From Trichomonas tenax (taxonomy: Eukaryota > Parabasalia > Trichomonadida > Trichomonadidae): a stretch of 42,491 nucleotides of DNA. Every line of letters begins with the position of its first letter. Position 1 is the first letter of the stretch. Where the stretch lies: contig JALKBU010000407.1 in assembly GCA_023091735.1 (NCBI GenBank), forward strand, positions 1-42,491, in the 5' to 3' direction. Under the pieces are notes generated by a model. It worked only from the letters and a program-made list of their open reading frames with translations, was not told the DNA's origin and did no database searches. Of the stretch, positions 1-11,900 are shown in pieces. The position numbers and the translations under genes are program-made.

Positions 1-127
1 GCTTTATATATCCACAGCATTTTAGATGGGAAAAATTTTCATTTGCCACCAAAATTAGACCTTAAATATTCATACTGGTGGAGAAAAATCGAGATGTTTG
101 AGTAGACGTAGAAAATTCAGTGACGCC
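1..127. repeat. End repeat, left copy (inverted partner at 42347-42473)
   Basis: Bases 1-127 match the reverse complement of 42347-42473 without gaps. I count four mismatches (positions 28, 35, 106 and 110), about 97% identity. No coding frame is evident in it. The left copy begins at the first base of the window, so its outer end is not seen. The right copy ends 18 bases before the window end. It is either a dispersed repeat at which an assembly broke or a terminal inverted repeat. The ordinary host genes in between favour the former. Confidence 0.9.
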
Positions 128-331
128 ACAAGATAAACTATTAAGCTACTATGATCCTTATATATTGAAGCGAAGAAGCATAAATCCCACATTCACAGCT
201 GCTATAATGCAAAATTTTAAAAAGGTATTTTTGATATAAAAAAGAAAACGTTGAAATTCGAAACATACCATTTTAATAATATAACATTTAAAAGTATTCA
301 ATCAAAATCAAAAAAAAAGAAAAGAGAAAAA

Positions 332-1378
332 TCATTGGCTGATTCCAATAGCGTTTCCGAGTGATGTTCTGTACATAATTCCGAGTCTTGAGATAGGGAT
401 CATCTTGATTCCATCGATGACAGCACTGAATGGCGCTGGAAGTCCCGTGAGAGGGCAAACAGAGTCCAATTTCATGACCTTTTCACAAAGCGGGAAAAGA
501 TCGATGATTGATTGATAAGCTTGTCCTTGTTCATTGCCATCAACAGCAGAAACCATAACGATCTTTCCGCTGTTCGCGAGCTCGTCGGCCCAATCAGCGA
601 TGTTCTCGTACTTTTGGGCCTCATCTATGCCGATAACTTCGTAATCTTTCAAACTTTCGACACTTGGAAGGTCTTTGATCCTCCTGAGCTCGAACTTCGG
701 CTTGTGGTGATCATTGATGTCATCTGGACGCAAGCAGACAACTTTACGGCCAGCAATAACGTAACGATTCAAAACACGAAGCAACTCAGTTGTTTTTCCA
801 CTCTTGACTGGTCCAACTGTGAGGCTGATAGATCCAGTGTTCTTGATACCAAGGAAAGCGCTTCTAGACGCAGCAATGTAAGATTCTGCGCCGCCAATCA
901 ATTCAACATCAGTTGAGTTGACAATTCTCTTAGAGAATGGTGCCTCACCTCCTGTTTGACGGCAAACAGCTGTGAGCTTTGTAATAGACTCGCACTTGGC
1001 CATCAATTCGAGAACTCTGCCGAATGGCTTGCGCTGGAATGTTCCATCGAGGGCAGCAACGATGACAGTCTTGCCGAAGTTAGCGAGGCGCTCTGAAAAC
1101 TCTACGACATCGGGGAAGAATTGGCCTTCATCAATTCCAATCGTTTCGTAAGCGAGGCATTGGTTTAAATGGGGCATGAGCTCATTGCACGGGATGGCGT
1201 CATGCATGTACTCATCGTGTGTTGACACTTTGTCTGTTGAATATCTGTTATCTTTATCATATTTCATCACAACGCAACGCCTGCGTCCAAGCTCCGCCCT
1301 GTCGATGCGGCGAAGCATTTCCGTCGTCTTGCCAGCGAACATAGGGCCAACAACAACCTCAATGCGTCCAGCTTGCAT
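332..1378 (-). CDS. Thymidine kinase, tandem two-domain (TK1/type II family)
   Basis: This 348-residue protein phosphorylates thymidine to dTMP in cytosolic salvage, inferred from family. Two kinase halves lie in tandem. Half 1 has P-loop GPMFAGKTT (residues 11-19), DEGQFF (83-88, with the catalytic Glu) and LDGTFQRKPFG (about 110-120). Half 2 has GPVKSGKTT (189-197) and DEAQ (252-255) but is more divergent. TK1-type enzymes are usually about 190-240 residues with one domain. Three of the four TK1 zinc cysteines appear lost: AVC is followed by RQT, and the usual VCRxC motif reads AASRSA. The ATG at 1378 is chosen because the kinase fold begins there and an initiator lies 11 bases upstream. 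The longer frame to 1432 has no ATG. Half 2 may be structural or regulatory. Confidence 0.93.
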   Translation of the reverse strand: MQAGRIEVVVGPMFAGKTTEMLRRIDRAELGRRRCVVMKYDKDNRYSTDKVSTHDEYMHDAIPCNELMPHLNQCLAYETIGIDEGQFFPDVVEFSERLANFGKTVIVAALDGTFQRKPFGRVLELMAKCESITKLTAVCRQTGGEAPFSKRIVNSTDVELIGGAESYIAASRSAFLGIKNTGSISLTVGPVKSGKTTELLRVLNRYVIAGRKVVCLRPDDINDHHKPKFELRRIKDLPSVESLKDYEVIGIDEAQKYENIADWADELANSGKIVMVSAVDGNEQGQAYQSIIDLFPLCEKVMKLDSVCPLTGLPAPFSAVIDGIKMIPISRLGIMYRTSLGNAIGISQ

Positions 1379-1386
1379 TAATTCGA

Positions 1387-1391
1387 AATGA
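1387..1391 (-). promoter_or_regulatory. Initiator (Inr) of thymidine kinase
   Basis: On the minus strand the bases read TCATT, matching the trichomonad initiator TCA(+1)(C/T)(A/T) known from T. vaginalis. The inferred +1 A is at 1389, giving an 11-base leader to the ATG at 1378. Such short leaders are normal in trichomonads. Confidence 0.6.
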
Positions 1392-1400
1392 ATTAATTTT

Positions 1401-1432
1401 GCGCGCCATTTTTTGAATACTCTGTGCGCCAA
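1401..1432 (-). promoter_or_regulatory. Pair of E2F-like sites upstream of thymidine kinase
   Basis: On the minus strand TTGGCGCA (about 1425-1432) and TGGCGCGC (1401-1408) lie 12-43 bases upstream of the inferred start site. Both resemble the eukaryotic E2F/DP core TTTSSCGC. Thymidine kinase is a classic G1/S E2F target in animals. That this works in trichomonads is inferred. Confidence 0.45.
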
Positions 1433-1607
1433 TTTTTTTTTTTGAAATACTTAGATTCTTCATATGACATAGAGACTGTTTTTCCCATAAAAATGTTTAT
1501 AAGGTTTATTATTGGTAAATTTTTTATTAACATATCATTTTTATTTGATAAATGGATATAAAATAATTTAGCAAATCTATTTATACTAATAAAAAAGAAA
1601 AAGAAAG

Positions 1608-1617
1608 TTGGCGCCAA
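1608..1617. promoter_or_regulatory. Palindromic E2F-like site TTGGCGCCAA
   Basis: A perfect 10-bp palindrome in very AT-rich DNA, about 220 bases upstream of the inferred thymidine kinase start site. It is the same core as the site at 21297-21310. A related TTTGCGCCAAAA lies at 2946-2957. Confidence 0.4.
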
Positions 1618-3137
1618 TTTGACTTTTTTGGCTTCAAAAATAGTGCGAAACATAGCTTTGATATGTTATATTTCTCGGCAAATAACAAAAATAAATGAAA
1701 AAATATCGAATTACAAAATTGAAAATGAATCAGCCACTTATCAATTTTACTTCATAGAATAATAGTTTTGGTTTATGTTTGTTTAAATATTAAATAAAAA
1801 ACGAAAAATTTAATAAAATCGAATAATAACCTTAATTTAATGTAAGTACTACAATTGGCAAAAAATTGATTCATTTGAAAAATTACAATTTTTATTCTGT
1901 TGTTTGATGCATAGTAGTATACACAGTGTGATTTTTCAGGGTAATCCAAAATTTGTCTAACCTGAAAAAATCAGCAATCTGAGAATATCCATAATCATAA
2001 TTTCCTAATATATTAAATAAACAATTTTCCTATAATTTATATCGAAATCCCAATAAATTCTTATAATTTGTTATTAAAATATATTGTTTCATTAATAATT
2101 AAAATTCTTATGGTAGGAATTTATTAATGGTTTTCTATAAATTTGTAAAATAAAAAATATTATTTATATATTATGAAAAAATTTATAAATTGTTTTCTCT
2201 AATAAATAATGGAGTACTCAGAACAAGATATTCTTAATTTAACTCCATTACTTGCTGGAGTCTGATGATTGACTGCCTCGAAGTGACTTAGTCAATGAAT
2301 TATAACAATGGCTGTCACTTTTTAATGTTTTTCGAAAAGTTAATAAAAATCATTCTTTAACGAGTGAAAATGATATACAGATCATGCAGATGCTATATCT
2401 GCGGTAATCTCGATTAAAAGGTTATTTACAACAACCAAAAGCATAACCGCAAAGCAATGCTTTCGGTTTTTGATGCGGTTATTTGAGAGGAATTGAGAGA
2501 AAACTAAAACCGAAAGCACACCCTTTGCTTTGTAAACTCGCCAACCCTTGTTTTAGAAGCTCTGACTAGCTTTTCGAACCTTTTATAAAAAATAGCCTTT
2601 TCACGCAAAAATAATGCATTTCTGCGCGAAAACTATGCCAAAACAAGGTGATTTTTGGATATCATTACTCGATGATTTAAGAAAAATCCAAATCTGAGAC
2701 GACATTATGATGATAAATGCATAATAGATACATTTTGTCGCTTTAGAATATCGTAAAATGCTTTAAAAATCGTCAAAAAGTAAAAATGGTTTTTAAAGGT
2801 TCTATTTTTTTTGAACAGTAAAGCAAATAATAAAAAACTCCTTTATGCTTTTTTACAATTGCTCTAACTGAAAGCATTTTGCGCAAGCTTAAGTTTTTAA
2901 TCTTTTAATTTGCTTATTGATTTTGCTGCAATTGTTTGAAAAGTGTTTGCGCCAAAATTTTATTTTGACATCTATTTATTGCACTAACAGTCTGATTTTA
3001 GCATACATATAGCTTATAGACATATTGTACATGCTATATCTTAAATTGCGACAAAAAATGATGAAAAGATGATGTAAAGAAAAAAGTGCCGCCATATTTC
3101 TGGAGAGTTGGACAAAAGCGCACTATCGTCTTTTATT

Positions 3138-3154
3138 TGACATGTAAAGTGTCA
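3138..3154 (+). promoter_or_regulatory. TGACATGTAAAGTGTCA element
   Basis: A 17-base element that recurs exactly, in the other orientation, at 14534-14550. It contains the TGACAYGTAAAG motif seen in several promoters of this window, flanked by a TGACA/TGTCA inverted repeat. The nearest downstream gene start is far away, so the target is unknown. Confidence 0.4.
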
Positions 3155-3209
3155 AATCTTTACATATCATTTTCTAATAGCTAATGGTTTAACTATGCAC
3201 CTTATTGAT

Positions 3210-3425
3210 ACATGTCTGACTCGCGCGCGTAGCCAACTTTTTCTTTTTAGAAAAAACAATCTTTTGTCTCAAAAATAGTGGACGGGCGTGAGTAAGACCG
3301 AGGCGCTTGCAAAGCGCCGAACTATTGAGAGATAAAACTGTAATTGCGCCGCAGAGAATGGCCTGGAGAATTAGCGATTGCCTTCGCTTTATCTAAGCTT
3401 CGTCGTTCTTGTAGAATTAGACATG
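3210..3425. ncRNA. Candidate structured RNA or GC-richer island (unrecognised)
   Basis: This stretch has clearly more G+C than the flanks. It holds a perfect hairpin, GGCGCTT (3302-3308), loop GCA, AAGCGCC (3312-3318). That hairpin is enclosed by an outer stem TCTCAA..ATAGT (3267-3279, with an AAA bulge) pairing with ACTATTGAGA (3321-3330). I could not match it to SRP RNA, RNase P, snRNA or tRNA consensus, and the strand is unknown. It may instead be a fragment of a mobile or foreign sequence. Confidence 0.25.
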
Positions 3426-3906
3426 TCTCAACATTTCATTATCACGCCAAGTGTTTGCTTTCAAGCACAATTTTAAGCCAATAATATTTACGGCACGAAA
3501 ATAAAATTATAATAAATTTATGTAAAGTTTGAGTAAAGATTGAATTGCGCATGCTTATTCTGTTACATCTATTGGATTTTTAATGCACAATCAAATAATT
3601 TCACCAAATCACAGTTAAAGGCAATTAATAGCTTTCCAACTAATGTATTGAAAACAGATATTCCAGCAAATCATCCGAAAATGAGGCCGAATTGGTTTTC
3701 TTGTTCATAACTTTTACTATAAAGGATTCAGTAAAAAAGAGTGATCAAATTAAATAAATGTCATTGACTCAAAATGATGTACAGAGGGTGAAAGACTGAT
3801 ATTTAGAATATAGAACATTTCATTTATACTATAAAACTAATATAAGATATATAAACGCATGGATAACTTCTAATAAAAATACCATAGAAATAACTATAGA
3901 CTATAA

Positions 3907-5391
3907 TTACTTCTTGCCCTTATTCTTACCTGCCATCCACGCTTGTCTCATTGATGCTTCGAGGCCTTCGATACCGCCAACACTTCTGAGCATCTCCTTG
4001 TCCATGGACTTAGCCATCTTCATGACCTGTTCCTTGAATTGTCTCTCGTTCGCGAAGTTTGGTTGCTCTGTTTGAGCCATGATAGACAATGTCTTCTTGT
4101 CCATCTTCTTGAACATTGTTTCCCATCTTCTCTGCTCGTTGATAACATATTGAACGAATGGGGGTGGCATTCCGCAGCCAGAGGCAAGTCTGATGATTCT
4201 GCTTTCTTCTTTGAAGAGCTGTGGATTTTCGAGCTCTGTTGTTGACATTGCATCAATAACAATCAATATTCTCCTGACGGTGTCTTTAGTTTGCTCTGGA
4301 TCGCCTCTGTTCTGCCCAACAATGCCCTGTGCTGCAGAGATTGACTCGAGCATGTTGTTGAAGTTACCTACATCGAGAACCATCTTGTATTGGTTGTAGA
4401 GATCCTTGAATGAGAACTTTCCTTGTTGGATGTGTTCTGCGATCTCTTTATTGGCCTGTTTATCGATTTCTTCGAGTGTACGCTGAATAACACCCGGATC
4501 TTGGATACCGAGAAGTCTCGAAACGAAAGATTTTGGATCGAACCATTCAAGGTCAGTGAACTGTTCACCAGAACCGATAAAGCTGATTGGAGAGTTTGTA
4601 GCAGCAACAGCAGAAAGGGCACCACCACCTTTAGCGTTAGAATCGAGCTTTGTGATGATAATTGAGCCGACACCGACGGCATTCTTGAATCCGAGTGCTT
4701 GGTCGTAAGCGGCCTGACCAATGGTACCGTCCATGACGAAGATGATCTCGTGTGGGCAAACAGCAGCTGCGAGAGCCTTCATTTCTGCGAAAAGCGCTTC
4801 TTCTTGCATGTGACGACCTGAAGTATCGATGATAACGATTTCGAATTTGTCCTTTCTGAACTTCTCAATACCCTTCAAAGCGGCCTGGACTGGGTCTTGT
4901 TCAGTAAAATCGACGAAATACGGAATTCTGGCTGTCTGAGCGTTCTGCATGAGCTGCTCACGAGCACCAGCACGGAATGTATCGGCAGCAATGACGCCTG
5001 TCTTCCAGTTTCTTCGTTTGTAGAAATTTGCTAATTTTGTGACAGTTGTAGTCTTACCAGCACCCTGCAAACCGACCATCATGAATATGTTGAGCATCTT
5101 CTTCTGTGGTTTGTAAGCAGGAATGCCAGGATCGATTAATTTGACTAACTCGTTGAAAACGGCCTTTTCTATGACTCTCCTGACCGAAAGACCAGGTGGA
5201 ATTTCCTTGAAATTGATCGTATCCTTGAGTTTGCGCGAGAAATCGAAGACAATGTCCTTAGAAACGTCCGCTGCGATTAAACTTTTCGCAACTTCGGCCA
5301 TGAACGAGATATAGACTTTCTCATCAATAGTCTTCGACTCAGAGAGCTTCTTGATGCTCCCCATGAGTCGCTCACCGAGATCTTGAAGCAT
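3907..5391 (-). CDS. SRP54: Signal recognition particle 54 kDa subunit (SRP54)
   Basis: This is the GTPase of the signal recognition particle. It binds signal peptides on ribosomes and delivers them to the ER receptor. It has 494 residues, normal for SRP54. The N domain helices (about 1-90) are followed by the G domain with GLQGAGKTT (about 106-114), an ADTFR insertion-box motif, DTSGRH (about 188) and TKLD with AKGGG (about 246-258). The C-terminal M domain is methionine-rich (about 330-485) and ends in a lysine tail. The ATG at 5391 is the first Met and starts the N domain directly. There is no neighbour within 500 bases. Confidence 0.97.
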   Translation of the reverse strand: MLQDLGERLMGSIKKLSESKTIDEKVYISFMAEVAKSLIAADVSKDIVFDFSRKLKDTINFKEIPPGLSVRRVIEKAVFNELVKLIDPGIPAYKPQKKMLNIFMMVGLQGAGKTTTVTKLANFYKRRNWKTGVIAADTFRAGAREQLMQNAQTARIPYFVDFTEQDPVQAALKGIEKFRKDKFEIVIIDTSGRHMQEEALFAEMKALAAAVCPHEIIFVMDGTIGQAAYDQALGFKNAVGVGSIIITKLDSNAKGGGALSAVAATNSPISFIGSGEQFTDLEWFDPKSFVSRLLGIQDPGVIQRTLEEIDKQANKEIAEHIQQGKFSFKDLYNQYKMVLDVGNFNNMLESISAAQGIVGQNRGDPEQTKDTVRRILIVIDAMSTTELENPQLFKEESRIIRLASGCGMPPPFVQYVINEQRRWETMFKKMDKKTLSIMAQTEQPNFANERQFKEQVMKMAKSMDKEMLRSVGGIEGLEASMRQAWMAGKNKGKK

Positions 5392-5974
5392 TTATTAAAT
5401 CTGTAAAATTGAATCGAAAATAATCGATTTTTGTTCGCAAAACATTACCTGAAATTTGATGTCAAGTTCATTTTTGACATTTTCTGTCATGTAAATCGTA
5501 TTTTTGACAGTCTTTTCTTTCATATTATAATTCATATTTGGAAAAATTACAATTGGTACTGATCTATCTTTGGACTTATACACATGAATATCCATGAAAT
5601 AGTCTTTTTCATTTTTACAATTCTGATATTTTTCAAATCATTACTCATTTATCAAAACACATTCTAATCTATTCAATATTGTGTTTTTATATCTATTTTA
5701 TCTTTAAAATCATGAATTAACATTCTATATCTCGAAATATCTTAAATTAGATTCAAGTTTTGAATTAACTATTTAACATATTCTATAGATGTTTCTTTTT
5801 CCATTCTATCGTTTAAATTACGAACCAACATTCTGTGTGTCGAAATTCTCGAAATTGATTAATTTTTTGATGTCATCCAATCTATTCCATATAATGCTTC
5901 TATTAGTAGATTATAATATATTGATGTTTGAAGAAAACTAAATACATAACATTTTATATATAAAATAATATTCT
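5392..5974. other. Intergenic spacer with one TGTCATGTAAAT motif
   Basis: AT-rich spacer between the SRP54 start and the end of the BEACH gene. The only notable element is TGTCATGTAAAT at 5485-5496, about 95 bases upstream of the SRP54 ATG. The rest is low-complexity A/T sequence. Confidence 0.6.
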
Positions 5975-8900
5975 CTAATTAGTATCATTGTAAAGGAATG
6001 ATTTGTTAAGTGATGCACATAATGTACATACTTGTTTGGCGTTTTCGCACATGCATCTGTTACAGTAGAATCTATTGCACTTTGAGCATCTTTGAGAAGC
6101 CTGTCCTTCGCATGTTGCGCAGTGATAGAAAATAGATGACTCTTGAGCAGGACCGCCAAGATTTACTGCATTCCAAACAAATGCAACTTTGTTTTTGTCG
6201 ATTGAAACAAACTCACAGAGAGATGGATGGGAAACAATTCTGTCAACCGGAGCCTTGTGTTCACTTGGCAGCTTCTTGGTATCGATACGCATTTCATCAG
6301 CGCGCGGAGAAAGAAGATATACATGGCCAGATTGGCATCCAACAATGCATGTTCTGTCTCTATCAGCAGGGTGAAGCTGCAGCGGACAAAGAACTGTGAC
6401 ATTTTCTTCGAAGGGAACTTTGCACATCAGAACACCATTGATTGAGTAATAGAAGCATTGATGTTCTGTGGCAACGTAAATTCCGCCATTTTCTTCATCG
6501 ATTCCGATTCCTTCGATGCGCTCGTTGAATGTCATGTCGCAGTGTATTGAAGCTGAGAAAATCTCCCAAATGAAAACGTGGTTCTCTGTCGCTGTTGCAA
6601 CAATCCAATCAACACCAGAAATGCATGAACTTGGACGCCCTCCCCAGCTGAACTCTGTGATCATTTGGACTGAGCTTGGAGTTCCTTCAGTGTACAAAAT
6701 TCTGTATGTCCTGGAAAGCCCGAATTCGAAGTCGACGACAAGGAACATTCCATTAACACTGAGAGAAAGGCCACAAGCGAAAACAAGGAATGGATCAACA
6801 GACGAACAGAAGATTTCACCAGTTTGCTTGTTGAGGCATTGAAGAACTAATGATCTCTTATCGATCTTGACGAAGTTTGGCTTGGCAGCTTCGAGACGAG
6901 CGCTGAGATATCTGATCTTCCTGATTGTGTTGCGTTCGAATAGAAGGGTCTGATAGCTCTTCGGCTTTATGTTTATCTCTTGGCAAACGTGGAAGAGCTC
7001 AAGATCCGCAATGTTGGAGTGGTTCTGTGAAACTCTCTCTGTATCTTCAACGAAGTCACTGTATGAATTGCGTCTGCTTGGTGTGAGATTAAATAATTTG
7101 GTGATCCATGTCATAATCGCTTGATTAGACTTTTCTTCTTCGATAGCATCCCTAAGAGTTTGGCAATAAGCAGCTGGAGCGGAATCACCAATCTCAACTT
7201 TGTTGCCAAGTCTGTTCAGATCTTCGTAAAGCTCCGGAACATAGAAAAGTGTTGCTGGGATTTCATAATTCAGTTCGATTTGTGGATCCTCTTTGTTCTT
7301 GTGAAGATATGAGAAAGGAAGTAATCTGTGTAGACTTTCTATTGTGGACTGTTGTGTTGGTGCTGCATTGCTGTCGACGATGCTCATTCTCCTTCTTCCA
7401 CCTGTTTGCTTCGTTAAACGCGGGAAGAATGGATAGTTGTTCAAGTCGACGAAAGAACGTCCAGCAAGGCCGTTGATGACGAGAAGGAACTGATCAGTAG
7501 ACAAGAATGATGAGTTCCACTGTACATATGCGCGTTTGCTGCTGACAGTCTTGAAGAGGAACTGATAACCACTGAGTTGCTTGAAAGCTTTTTCACTATA
7601 TCTTTCAAGCATTGGAAGAACTTTTCCGATGTTGCTGTAGTTCATGTGGATGATGAAGTTTCCGTTCTGCAATGTCCACATCTCAATCTCTTTGTTAGTG
7701 TGTTGGCGCGCGTAGATCATCTGCTCCATAGGAACAATGATCAAAATATGAGAACCAAACAATGATGTTTGGCCCCAGTGTCCCAAAAAGACTGATTCCA
7801 AGAAAACGTGGAGCTCTTTGTCATCGAGTCTCGATATCAATTGGATTTCTTCGCGTGAGCTAAGTTTGGCATATGTTAAAAACATAATGGCCGAGTGGAA
7901 AACAAACATGACAGATTTAATTGTCATTCCATATCTGACAAGTTTGCAGCTTAAAATTCCAATGATATCGCCGTATCTTGGTCTCTGTACTTTAACAAAA
8001 ATCTCTCTGAGAGAGACATCTTCGCTGTATGTCTTCTTATACAACTCTTTGTTGTTTTCCATGAACAAATCGATGATTGGAGACTTGAAATCTCTATAAG
8101 GAACTTCAAGGTTAATAACTTCGAACGGTGATGGAGAAACAAGACGTGGTGGAGCATATGGGAATGCACGAGGACATAAGTGATAACTCTTTGGATCGAA
8201 ATTGCTTGCATATGCGTTGTTGACTCTTATGTCGATAATAAATTGACGCCAGTGCATGTAATCCTCACTTAACTTGAATGTTGTGTCTAAGCGCATCAAT
8301 TCCTTGGAGAAGAGATGTGCAGTGAGATATTGCCTGCAGTCACTTTCATATTTGAACTTGTTTTGGCGACGAGAAAGCGACAAAAAGTCATTCATGAATG
8401 TTCCACGAATGGAAGCAATCTCAGCACTTGTTGAACTGCAGTCATCAGCGAAGTGTTTGGCTGTTGCAATCCAATCTGCAAGAACAGCATCATAAAGTGT
8501 CCTGTTCAGCTCAAATGTCTTCAATCTGAGCATTTGAATGATTTGTTTGTCTTTATTGTCTGGCTTTGCATATTCGAGGAATCCATCGAGTAAAATACCA
8601 AACGTTGGTGGATCGACTGAAGCAAGAAGCGAGAAAGCGTATTCCCATGTCTTCTGCATTGATTTTGCAGCAACTATCTGTGAAATCAACTTAATGTGTA
8701 TCGTCAAAGATTCAGTAAACTGAGCGTACATCGAACTCGGTGAATAAATCAAAATATCAAGAAGAATCGCGTTGAGAATTGATGCTGAACGGTGAATATC
8801 ACGTGATGATTGTGCTCCTACGTGTTCAAGGGCATCAAGGAACTGTTCGACGAACTTTGGAAGTGCACTTAAGAAAATTTTCTGATTGACGAAATACTGA

Positions 8901-11900
8901 ATATACTTCAGAAGAATCTGGAATGGAAACTGAGGTGTGTAAAAGACAGAAAATCTGCTAAACATGATATCAAATAAAACAGGAACTGTGTAAATTGCGC
9001 GTGAACGAGCGTAGAATGGGAATGCGAAGAAAATTGCCTGAGAGATTGCTGTCATCATATTAGGATTGCTTGCAGTGAATATAGCATCAATGAAGAGTTT
9101 GCTCAATGGTGCTGTAACGAGCCATTTAGAAACAGCTTCGTGATTAACTTCTCCCTGTGTTGTAAAGTCAAAGCCACTGTTTCTCAATACATATGTCATC
9201 ATTTCAACAGTGAAAATCGCTGGAGGAAGGAATGGTGGACATGGAGGCAACTTCAAGTTCTTCACAATCGAATCTTTCCCTGACCATGTCGGATCCAAAG
9301 CTTCTGAAAGTTCGCTGATTTGTACTAAGTCGTGAGGAAGATCATCCGATTTCTCAATCATCGATCTCAAGAGATATGGATATGAAATAACAAGTGGGAA
9401 CCAACTCGTTAAAATTGTAACACATAACGGTGATTCGATGACTGATGTGATTTTGTTCTGAAGAATAGCAATGAAGAAATTGTAAATGTTGTCGAACTTC
9501 GCTAATTTTGAAGCATTAGAATCATATGCTTTAGTATGCACGGTGCATAATGAATTCGCCCAAACTAAGCACATCAAAAGAGGCAAAAATCGGACGTCGA
9601 TTGGATGATCAATAACGAGCTCTGGTGATCCTGAAGCTAAATTCAACACTGCTTCCCAGGTTTCATAACGATTTGACATCATCGCAATTCTGTGAACAAA
9701 AATATCACTGACATCAACAAAATTACGATGAATTGTTTCCAGTTTAACAGCAAACTGAAGAAGTTTAAGAGATAATTCATCGCCATTCACAATCATTAGT
9801 GATAAAATCTTCTTGAAAGACAAATGACTCGTGATTTCTGTAAATGTTTCAGGACTGGCAAACTTCGAAAGGCATTCAAGGATTGTGAACTGAAGTGGGC
9901 TTTCATCACGTGCTAAAAGCAATTCCCAAGTGATTTTTTCTGCATTGAGAACGTAGGAAATCTTGAACATTGTGACAATAAACTTTAACATGTGTGGAAG
10001 AACTTTGGAATTGGCTAAAATTGTGTCGATGATAATTTGTGATTTTGGATTTGCAAGGATAACTGTGGCAAGGAAAAGCTCGAAGTTTTCAATCATGTGC
10101 CAATCAGTGTTCGAGAAATACTCGAAGATAACGGGAACAAGGATCTCATTATCAACAAGTAACCACATATCGTGATCAAACAAAATCGAGCTCAAAAGTC
10201 TATCTCTGTGATGGTGCTCAGCAACGGAGCTGAGAGCTTTGAGAAAGAGTTCTTTTGTTGCGAATTTCTTTATCTTTTTAAGAGGCATCAAAATCTTCTT
10301 CCATAGTTTTGAAGAATTAAACATAATGAGATCGTTGATGTTCAATAATGTTTCGAAAAGTGAATCGAATTGGAACTGCGTTTCAGCTGTGTACAATGTG
10401 TTCACTAAGTTGCTGCTCTTTCGCATAGAAATGAAATGCATTGGGAAGCCAAAATAAGGAACAGCAACGCATGTTGGAGGTATTGTGCACTTCTTTGACA
10501 TGGAAGAGTTTGGAATTGTTGAATATGGAGCTGTGAAAAAATAAGGAGTGAAAACAGTTTCGACTTTGAATGCTTCGATGGAATCAATGAAATCAGGTCC
10601 ATTCTTCATCAACTCTGGGATTTTCTCAGGCATGTTCTTGAATAATCGGATTGCGGGACCAATAAACATAAGATTAGAAGCTGTTGAACCAAAAGATGCA
10701 AAAGCAAAATCTCCTTTTTGTGGCTTTTGGTTTGTGAAAACTAAGTTTCCTTGAATATGAACATTCAATGCGGATGAGAACAAATAATCTTCAGTGCTGA
10801 TATAAATAAAACACCATTTGGACGTATTAATTTCAATCTGTTTTGATTTTCCTTCGGACTCAATAATCAATTGATTTGTTAATGCTGATATTGTAAGATT
10901 ATTTGTACTAAAGAATTCTGTCTTCCTGTTAAACTCATCGTAGAACTTGACCCAGAAAGAGATGCACTTAAATGAACGTGTGATTTTAAGCGTGTCTTGT
11001 CCTTGATAAAACTGGAACAACGGGAAGTGATCAAACTCTGCTGATGCATAAGGAAGAAGATCGAAAGGCTTTTCGAGTAAATAAGGTATATATGTTGTGT
11101 GTAAGAATCTGTTCGCGACTTGTTTGATATAAGGGAATTCAAATATATTCTTTCCTTCCTTTAGATATCTGCCGAGATAGCAGTTACCTAATATCCAAGC
11201 ATTATAAGGATCAAGATATTTGATTTTTGGTATTCTCAACAGAAGTGAATAAACGCGAATTGGTCTGTGATTTGCTTGATTCATTCCGAAGACAATTGTT
11301 TCGAGTTGATCTTGTGGAAGTGAAAACAAAGGATGATTTTGTTCGAGACTGCAAATAAAATCATCGACTTCATCATAACGACGGAAAATAACTAAACTTC
11401 CGAGCGTCGCTGCATATAAATCTATTGAAATCAATTCCGCTTTTAATGATTTCTCGAGCCAATTAAGTCCTCCTGCTTCGATGAAACTTGTTGAAATATT
11501 TTGAATTTTAACCATTGCTGACTGTAAAATTGTAAAAAGAGACACGTTTTTCGTATCAAAGGCTTCATTTAACAGTTGAATTATAACGTGTGTGCAAGGA
11601 GCAGCGTATAATAATGAATTTGCAATAGGGAATAAAATTTCTGTAAAATTAACAAATTTCGCAGTCTCCAGTATCGATTTAAACACATCCGAATGATATA
11701 TGCATGCTCTAGAAAGAGAAAAGACAGAAATAATAATTACTGAAAAAGATTGATTTGTCGTAAGTAAGTCCGCAAGATTCTTTGTTGGAATATATTTCGC
11801 GAATGCGTTTAAAAATTCTGTTTCGAGCAAGTCTGTGTAAGAAATCGCATTTGAATTTATCAAAGGAACGATTTTTCCCATAATTGATTGATAAACTTCT

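Larger units (their letters stand above)
1618..3906. other. Long intergenic region without a recognisable gene
   Basis: About 2.3 kb of AT-rich spacer. It holds a 6-bp hairpin GCAGAT/ATCTGC at 2386-2402, an imperfect inverted repeat around AACCGCAAAGC and TGCTTTCGGTT (about 2440-2475), an E2F-like TTTGCGCCAAAA (2946-2957), the TGACATGTAAAGTGTCA element (3138-3154) and the GC-richer island at 3210-3425. I see no credible protein frame on either strand. Confidence 0.6.

Noticed and set aside
512..916. 134-codon plus-strand frame
   Set aside because: Antisense to the thymidine kinase coding region.
1379..1432. N-terminal extension of thymidine kinase
   Set aside because: It has no ATG (starts at TTG), covers promoter elements, and the kinase fold begins at the ATG at 1378.
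2217..2330. C/D snoRNA candidate (TGATGA near 2265)
   Set aside because: No CTGA D box at a suitable distance and no terminal stem.
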